This document shows positions 12,431 to 16,153 of a stretch of DNA of 16,153 nt, piece by piece (the stretch's first letter is position 1; each line of letters starts with the position of its first letter). The notes below the pieces were generated by a model. It had not been told where the DNA came from, did no database searches, and saw only the letters and a list, made by a program, of their open reading frames with translations. This DNA is from Fimenecus sp964540535 (GTDB lineage: Bacteria; Bacillota; Clostridia; Oscillospirales; Acutalibacteraceae): assembly GCA_964540535.1 (NCBI GenBank), contig CAZIMO010000014.1:1-16153 (forward strand), written 5' to 3'. The position numbers and the translations under genes were made by a program.

Positions 12431-13453
12431 TTATTCCCCCGATGTTAAAAGTATTCCGTGTGCAATTGACGGTATACTCTCACCTTGAAGTGTTGATGTG
12501 GGCGAAAGTAAAGCGCCTGTTCCTATAAACAGAACACGGTTGAGCGATTTTTCACGCAATCTTCTCATAATATACGAATTTACCACTGCGCCGCTGCATC
12601 CGCAGCCCGAACCGCCTGCGTGTACATCCTGTGCTTCAAGATCGTAAATCATAAGTCCGCAGTCGCCGTGTACAGAAGAAATGTCATAGTTGTAATCCTT
12701 AACGAGCAGTTCATTCAGAAGCTCTGAACCTATCTTGCCCAAATCGCCTGTGAGAATTAAATCGTAGTTTTCGGGGCGTGTTCCTGTGTCGGTTAAAAAG
12801 CCTGCAATAGTTCCTGCTGCCGCAGGCGCCATAGCGGCACCCATATTGTTGGGGTCTTTAATACCAAAGTCAGTAATTTTACCGAAAATTGCCGCCTCAA
12901 TGCAGGGTGTACCGCTTTTGTGGTCGGCTATAACTGCCGCTCCCGATGCCGTGGCGGTTCGCTGTGCCGCAGGGGGTCTTTGTCCGCCGTATTCAAGGGG
13001 AAGACGGAATTGACGCTCTGCCGACGCAAAGTGCGACGAAGTAGAGGCAACCGCCTTGCTGACTGCGCCCGAATCTACAAGCACAGACGCTAATGCCATT
13101 GAAAGCGCCATAGTTGAACACGCGCCGTAAAGTCCTAAAAAGGGAATTTTAAGGTCACGAATACCAAACGAAGTGCCTATGCACTGTGCCAGCAAATCGC
13201 CTGCCATAATCAAATCAATGTCTTTCGGCGATAAATCCGCCTTTGTTATAGCCCTTGTTACTGCCTCGTGATGCAATGCGCTTTCGGATTTTTCCCACGA
13301 AGGACAGCCGTCAATGGTGTCATCATCATAAGTGTTGTCAAATTCTTCAGCGAGAGGTCCCTCGCTCTCGGTTTTTCCCACAACAGCCGCACTGCCGTAA
13401 ATAGATGGCTTTGAGGGTAAAAATAATGTGTATTTGCCGTGGCGTTCAGCCAT
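12431..13453 (-). CDS. spoVAD: Stage V sporulation protein AD
   Basis: Part of the SpoVA machinery that takes up dipicolinic acid into the developing spore and releases it at germination. SpoVAD is the soluble, thiolase-fold, DPA-binding subunit at the inner forespore membrane. The 340-aa protein has the typical FLPSKPSIYGSAAVVG start (11-26), GLYGACSTM with the thiolase-like Cys112, GGQRPP and ASGAAVIA further on, and GGSGCGCSG near residue 283. Its usual partner spoVAC is absent upstream (tatD is there) and spoVAE is absent downstream, replaced by a 51-aa ORF. A GAAAGG ribosome binding site lies 11 bases before the ATG. The upstream region carries a sigma-F/sigma-G-like -10. Confidence 0.94.
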   Translation of the reverse strand: MAERHGKYTLFLPSKPSIYGSAAVVGKTESEGPLAEEFDNTYDDDTIDGCPSWEKSESALHHEAVTRAITKADLSPKDIDLIMAGDLLAQCIGTSFGIRDLKIPFLGLYGACSTMALSMALASVLVDSGAVSKAVASTSSHFASAERQFRLPLEYGGQRPPAAQRTATASGAAVIADHKSGTPCIEAAIFGKITDFGIKDPNNMGAAMAPAAAGTIAGFLTDTGTRPENYDLILTGDLGKIGSELLNELLVKDYNYDISSVHGDCGLMIYDLEAQDVHAGGSGCGCSGAVVNSYIMRRLREKSLNRVLFIGTGALLSPTSTLQGESIPSIAHGILLTSGE

Positions 13454-13484
13454 AAATACCGCAACCTTTCATTTGCTTTTGTTT

Positions 13485-13513
13485 TATTTTTACCCATAAA
13501 AAATCAAAAATAC
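13485..13513 (-). promoter_or_regulatory. Possible forespore (sigma-F/sigma-G) promoter of spoVAD
   Basis: On the minus strand GGTAAAAATA (13485-13494) fits the sigma-F -10 consensus GGNRANANTR at every position. GTATT (13509-13513) resembles the GYWTA -35, but the 14-base gap is about two bases short. No sigma-A promoter is evident. Bacillus spoVA is sigma-G dependent. Confidence 0.45.
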
Positions 13514-13523
13514 ATAAAATAGG

Positions 13524-13556
13524 ACAAAAGAAAAAGAGCAGTTTGAAACTGCTCTT
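13524..13556 (-). terminator. Terminator of metG-tatD
   Basis: AAGAGCAGTTT and AAACTGCTCTT form a near-perfect palindrome around a central G. It is followed on the minus strand by TTTTCTTTTG. It lies ten bases past the tatD stop. Confidence 0.88.
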
Positions 13557-13566
13557 CGGTAAAAAA

Positions 13567-14331
13567 TTAAATATTAAACAATGTTTTTGCGTTTTGACAG
13601 GTTAGGTTTAATATTTCCTGTGCTGTGGTTTCACGAATCTCGGCAATTCGTTCAGCGGTATAGGGGATATACAGCGAATCGCATCTTTTGCCTCTGAACG
13701 GTACAGGTGTCATATACGGCGCGTCGGTTTCAATCAGCAATCTGTCGCTTGGAGCATATTTTGCCACTTCGCAGGGCTTGACTGCGTTTTTAAAGGTGAC
13801 TGCGCCGCCAAGTCCGATATACATACCAAGCTTGATAACCTCTTTTGCCATTTCAACACTGCCTGAAAAACAGTGAACAACACCTTTTGGCTTATATTTT
13901 TTCAAAAGCTTTAGAGTATCCTCGTGGGACTCTCTGTCGTGAAAAATTATGGGCATATCAAGCTCGTTTGCAAGCTGAATTTGCTTTTCAACAATAATAA
14001 GCTGATTTTCACGGCTCTCTTTCTCGTAGTGATAATCAAGCCCGATTTCGCCTATTGCCACGCATTTTGGGTCTTGCGCCAATTTTTTGATTTTTTCTAA
14101 ACCGCTGTCGCTGTATTCATCATTGTTAAGGGGATGAAAGCCCACAGCAGAATACATAAAATCGTGTTTATGTGATAATTCAATCGCAAATTCAGAGGTT
14201 TCGGTATTTACTCCGCAGCACACAACGCCGACTATTCCTTTTTCTTTAAAAGAACCGAGCAGTTCGGCACGGTCTGTGTCAAACTGCTCATCGTCATAAT
14301 GCGCGTGTGAATCAAAAATATTACAGTACAT
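13567..14331 (-). CDS. TatD-family metal-dependent hydrolase (DNase)
   Basis: A TIM-barrel amidohydrolase-superfamily nuclease; TatD homologues act as 3'-5' DNA exonucleases or in RNA/DNA quality control (cytosol). The 254-aa protein has all metal ligands in place: His9 and His11 (DSHAHYDD), Glu95 (IGEIGLDYH), His131 (FHDRESHEDT), His153 (VVHCFSG) and Asp203 (ETDAPY). Its ATG overlaps the metG stop by one base (TAATG), so translation is coupled. The metG-tatD pair matches the conserved metS-yabD order of Bacillus, so it is the YabD/YcfH-type orthologue. The true cellular substrate is not established. Confidence 0.92.
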   Translation of the reverse strand: MYCNIFDSHAHYDDEQFDTDRAELLGSFKEKGIVGVVCCGVNTETSEFAIELSHKHDFMYSAVGFHPLNNDEYSDSGLEKIKKLAQDPKCVAIGEIGLDYHYEKESRENQLIIVEKQIQLANELDMPIIFHDRESHEDTLKLLKKYKPKGVVHCFSGSVEMAKEVIKLGMYIGLGGAVTFKNAVKPCEVAKYAPSDRLLIETDAPYMTPVPFRGKRCDSLYIPYTAERIAEIRETTAQEILNLTCQNAKTLFNI

Positions 14332-16153
14332 TATCTTATTCTCGCTCCGTTAGGCATACTTTCGTCAACAAAAATTACTTTAGCGTCTTCTTCGGTCACA
14401 TCGGCGGCAAGAATCATACCGTTGCTCTCTACTCCGCAAAGAACGGCAGGTTTGAGATTTGCAACAACAATTACCTTTTTGCCGATAAGTTCTTCGGGCT
14501 TATACCATTTAGCAATACCGCTTGCAACAATTCTTTCTGTGCCTGTGCCGTCGTCAAGAGTGAGCTTAAGAAGCTTTTTGGCTTTCTTTATAGGTTCGCA
14601 GTTCTTGACCTCTGCAACACGAAGCTCAACCTTCATAAAATCGTCAAAGCCGATTTGAGCAAGTCCCTCAATTTTGGGAGCAGGAGCATTTTTCTTTTCT
14701 TCTGCCTCTTTTTTAGCCTGTAATTCGGCAATAAGCTTTTCACCGTCAATTCGTGAGAAGAGAGGAGTTGCAGCGCCGACTTTTACGCCTGCATTAAGAC
14801 CGCCCCAGCTTTGAATGCTGTCATAATCAGAGGGTTCAATATTCATCTGCTCTGCGATTTTAACCGCTGTTTCGGGCATGATCGGAGCAATAAGTACTGA
14901 AAGAACACGAATACCTTCAAGAAGATTGTAAAGAACAGTACCGAGCTTTTCTTTCTGCGCTTCGTCTTTTGCAAGTGCCCAGGGCATTGTTTCGTCAATA
15001 TATTTGTTACAACGGCGGGCAAAATTGATTACGCACTCAACCGCATCGCTCATTTTGTATTCAGAAATATACTTGTCAAAGCCTGTAATGGCTTTTTTTG
15101 CAGACTCTTTTAAATCCTCATCAAATTCCGTTGCGCTTGCGGGAGCCTGCACAATACCGTCAAAATACTTGTTCTGCATTGCAATAGTTCTGTTTACGAG
15201 ATTTCCAAGAGTATTTGCAAGGTCAGAGTTAAAGCGGTCAATCATTGCCTCATAAGTAATTGAACCGTCATTTGCGTGGGGCATCTCTGAAAGCAGATAG
15301 TAGCGAACAGCGTCAACGCCGAAAATCTTTGTTAAATCGTCGGCATAGATGACATTGCCGCGGGATTTGCTCATTTTATCCTCGCCGAAAAGAAGCCACG
15401 GGTGACCGTAAACCTGCTTGGGCAACGGCTCGCCGAGCGCCATAAGCATAATAGGCCAATAAATTGTGTGAAATCTTACAATATCCTTACCGATAATGTG
15501 AACATCGGCAGGCCAATATTTCTTGTAATTGTCGCTGCTGCCGTCGGGGTCATAGCCGAGAGCGGTGATATAGTTTGAAAGCGCGTCAATCCAAACATAA
15601 ATAACATGCTTATCGTCAAACGAAACGGGAATACCCCATTTGAATGATGAACGGGAAACGCATAAATCCTGAAGTCCGGGCTTAATAAAGTTGTTAAGCA
15701 TTTCTTTTTTGCGAGCTTCGGGATAAATGAAGTTTTCGTTATTTTCAATGAATTCTTCAAGCTGTTTTTGATATTTTGAAAGACGCAGGAAATATGTTTC
15801 TTCCTTTTCCTTGTGAACGTCTCTGCCGCAGTCGGGACACTTGCCGTCAACTAACTGACTTTCAGTCCAGAAAGATTCGCAGGGAGTACAGTAAAGTCCC
15901 TCATATTCGCTTTTATAAATATCGCCTTGCTCATAGAGCTTCTTGAAAATTTTCTGAACAGTTTTTTCGTGATAATCGTCAGTTGTGCGAATAAAATGGT
16001 CGTATGTTGTGTTGAGCAAATCACAAATTTCTTTGATTTCACCCGAAACCTTGTCAACATATTCTTTAGGGCTTATGTCTGCTTCTTTTGCGTATTCTTC
16101 AATTTTTTGACCGTGCTCGTCAGTACCTGTCAGAAAGAAAACATCATAGCCCT
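14331..16153 (-). CDS. metG: Methionyl-tRNA synthetase (5' end outside the window)
   Basis: Charges tRNA-Met for protein synthesis (cytosol). The frame stays open to the window edge, so about 607 residues are visible and perhaps 35-45 N-terminal residues with the HIGH motif are missing. A TTG at 16019 is internal, not the start. Visible parts are FLTGTDEHGQKI near the edge, a zinc knuckle (CTPC and CPDC) in the connective-peptide insertion, WGIPVSFDDKHVIYVWIDAL, and the catalytic loop DKMSKSRGN. An anticodon-binding helical domain follows. The C-terminal EMAP-II/Trbp111-like tRNA-binding domain (about the last 105 residues, from FDDFMKVELRVAEV) supports dimerisation. It is followed by tatD with a one-base overlap. 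Confidence 0.96.
   Translation of the reverse strand, partial: GYDVFFLTGTDEHGQKIEEYAKEADISPKEYVDKVSGEIKEICDLLNTTYDHFIRTTDDYHEKTVQKIFKKLYEQGDIYKSEYEGLYCTPCESFWTESQLVDGKCPDCGRDVHKEKEETYFLRLSKYQKQLEEFIENNENFIYPEARKKEMLNNFIKPGLQDLCVSRSSFKWGIPVSFDDKHVIYVWIDALSNYITALGYDPDGSSDNYKKYWPADVHIIGKDIVRFHTIYWPIMLMALGEPLPKQVYGHPWLLFGEDKMSKSRGNVIYADDLTKIFGVDAVRYYLLSEMPHANDGSITYEAMIDRFNSDLANTLGNLVNRTIAMQNKYFDGIVQAPASATEFDEDLKESAKKAITGFDKYISEYKMSDAVECVINFARRCNKYIDETMPWALAKDEAQKEKLGTVLYNLLEGIRVLSVLIAPIMPETAVKIAEQMNIEPSDYDSIQSWGGLNAGVKVGAATPLFSRIDGEKLIAELQAKKEAEEKKNAPAPKIEGLAQIGFDDFMKVELRVAEVKNCEPIKKAKKLLKLTLDDGTGTERIVASGIAKWYKPEELIGKKVIVVANLKPAVLCGVESNGMILAADVTEEDAKVIFVDESMPNGARIR

Noticed and set aside
16017..16019. 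TTG as a start codon giving a 562-residue MetG
   Set aside because: The reading frame continues to the window edge and encodes conserved MetG sequence (FLTGTDEHGQK), so the gene is simply cut by the window.

Overview
The window looks like ordinary chromosome from a spore-forming, low-to-mid GC member of the Clostridia, probably Oscillospiraceae/Ruminococcaceae. The evidence is a spoVAD sporulation gene, an MscL with a C-terminal zinc ribbon, a class II aldolase, an ECF-transporter S component, sigma-A-type promoters with strong TATAAT boxes, AGGAGG-type ribosome binding sites, and short hairpin-plus-U terminators. The taxonomic placement is inference from gene content only.

Layout, left to right. 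1-4068 (+): class II fructose-bisphosphate aldolase with its terminator; an AlaX-L alanyl-tRNA editing protein; a structured noncoding RNA, very likely 6S RNA; an XRE regulator fused to a six-helix membrane domain; and a YlmH-type S4 protein that may be translated from a leaderless mRNA. 4067-6444 (-): the pantothenate pair coaX and a PanT-like ECF S component, then an AT-rich DUF1796 gene. That gene sits between inverted copies of a roughly 63-bp palindromic repeat, with three tandem copies on its right side (6574-6834). 6991-9275 (+): a PflX-like radical SAM protein, mscL and proC. A bidirectional terminator then separates these from the long minus-strand block. 9274-16153 (-, listed in transcription order): metG (cut by the window edge)-tatD; spoVAD with an unlisted 51-aa hydrophobic protein; an Rrf2/IscR-like regulator; and metY-cysK.

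The sulfur block is the best regulated unit. The Rrf2 regulator has three cysteines spaced like Fe-S ligands. A near-perfect palindrome covers the metY start site, and the same spaced AACC/GGTT signature overlaps the regulator's own -10 region, so one regulator probably controls itself and metY-cysK. Between the metY promoter and the metY gene lies a 19-codon ORF with a good ribosome binding site whose last codons are Arg-Met-Cys-Trp. This suggests a second, cysteine-sensing layer of control.

The most unusual signal is the repeat family around the DUF1796 gene. Each copy carries a TATAAT box, preceded by TGN in three of four copies. A predicted start site follows, and then a long stem-loop whose paired bases covary between copies. 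It reads as a mobile 'promoter plus 5'-end hairpin' module. The left copy also appears to serve as the coaX promoter.
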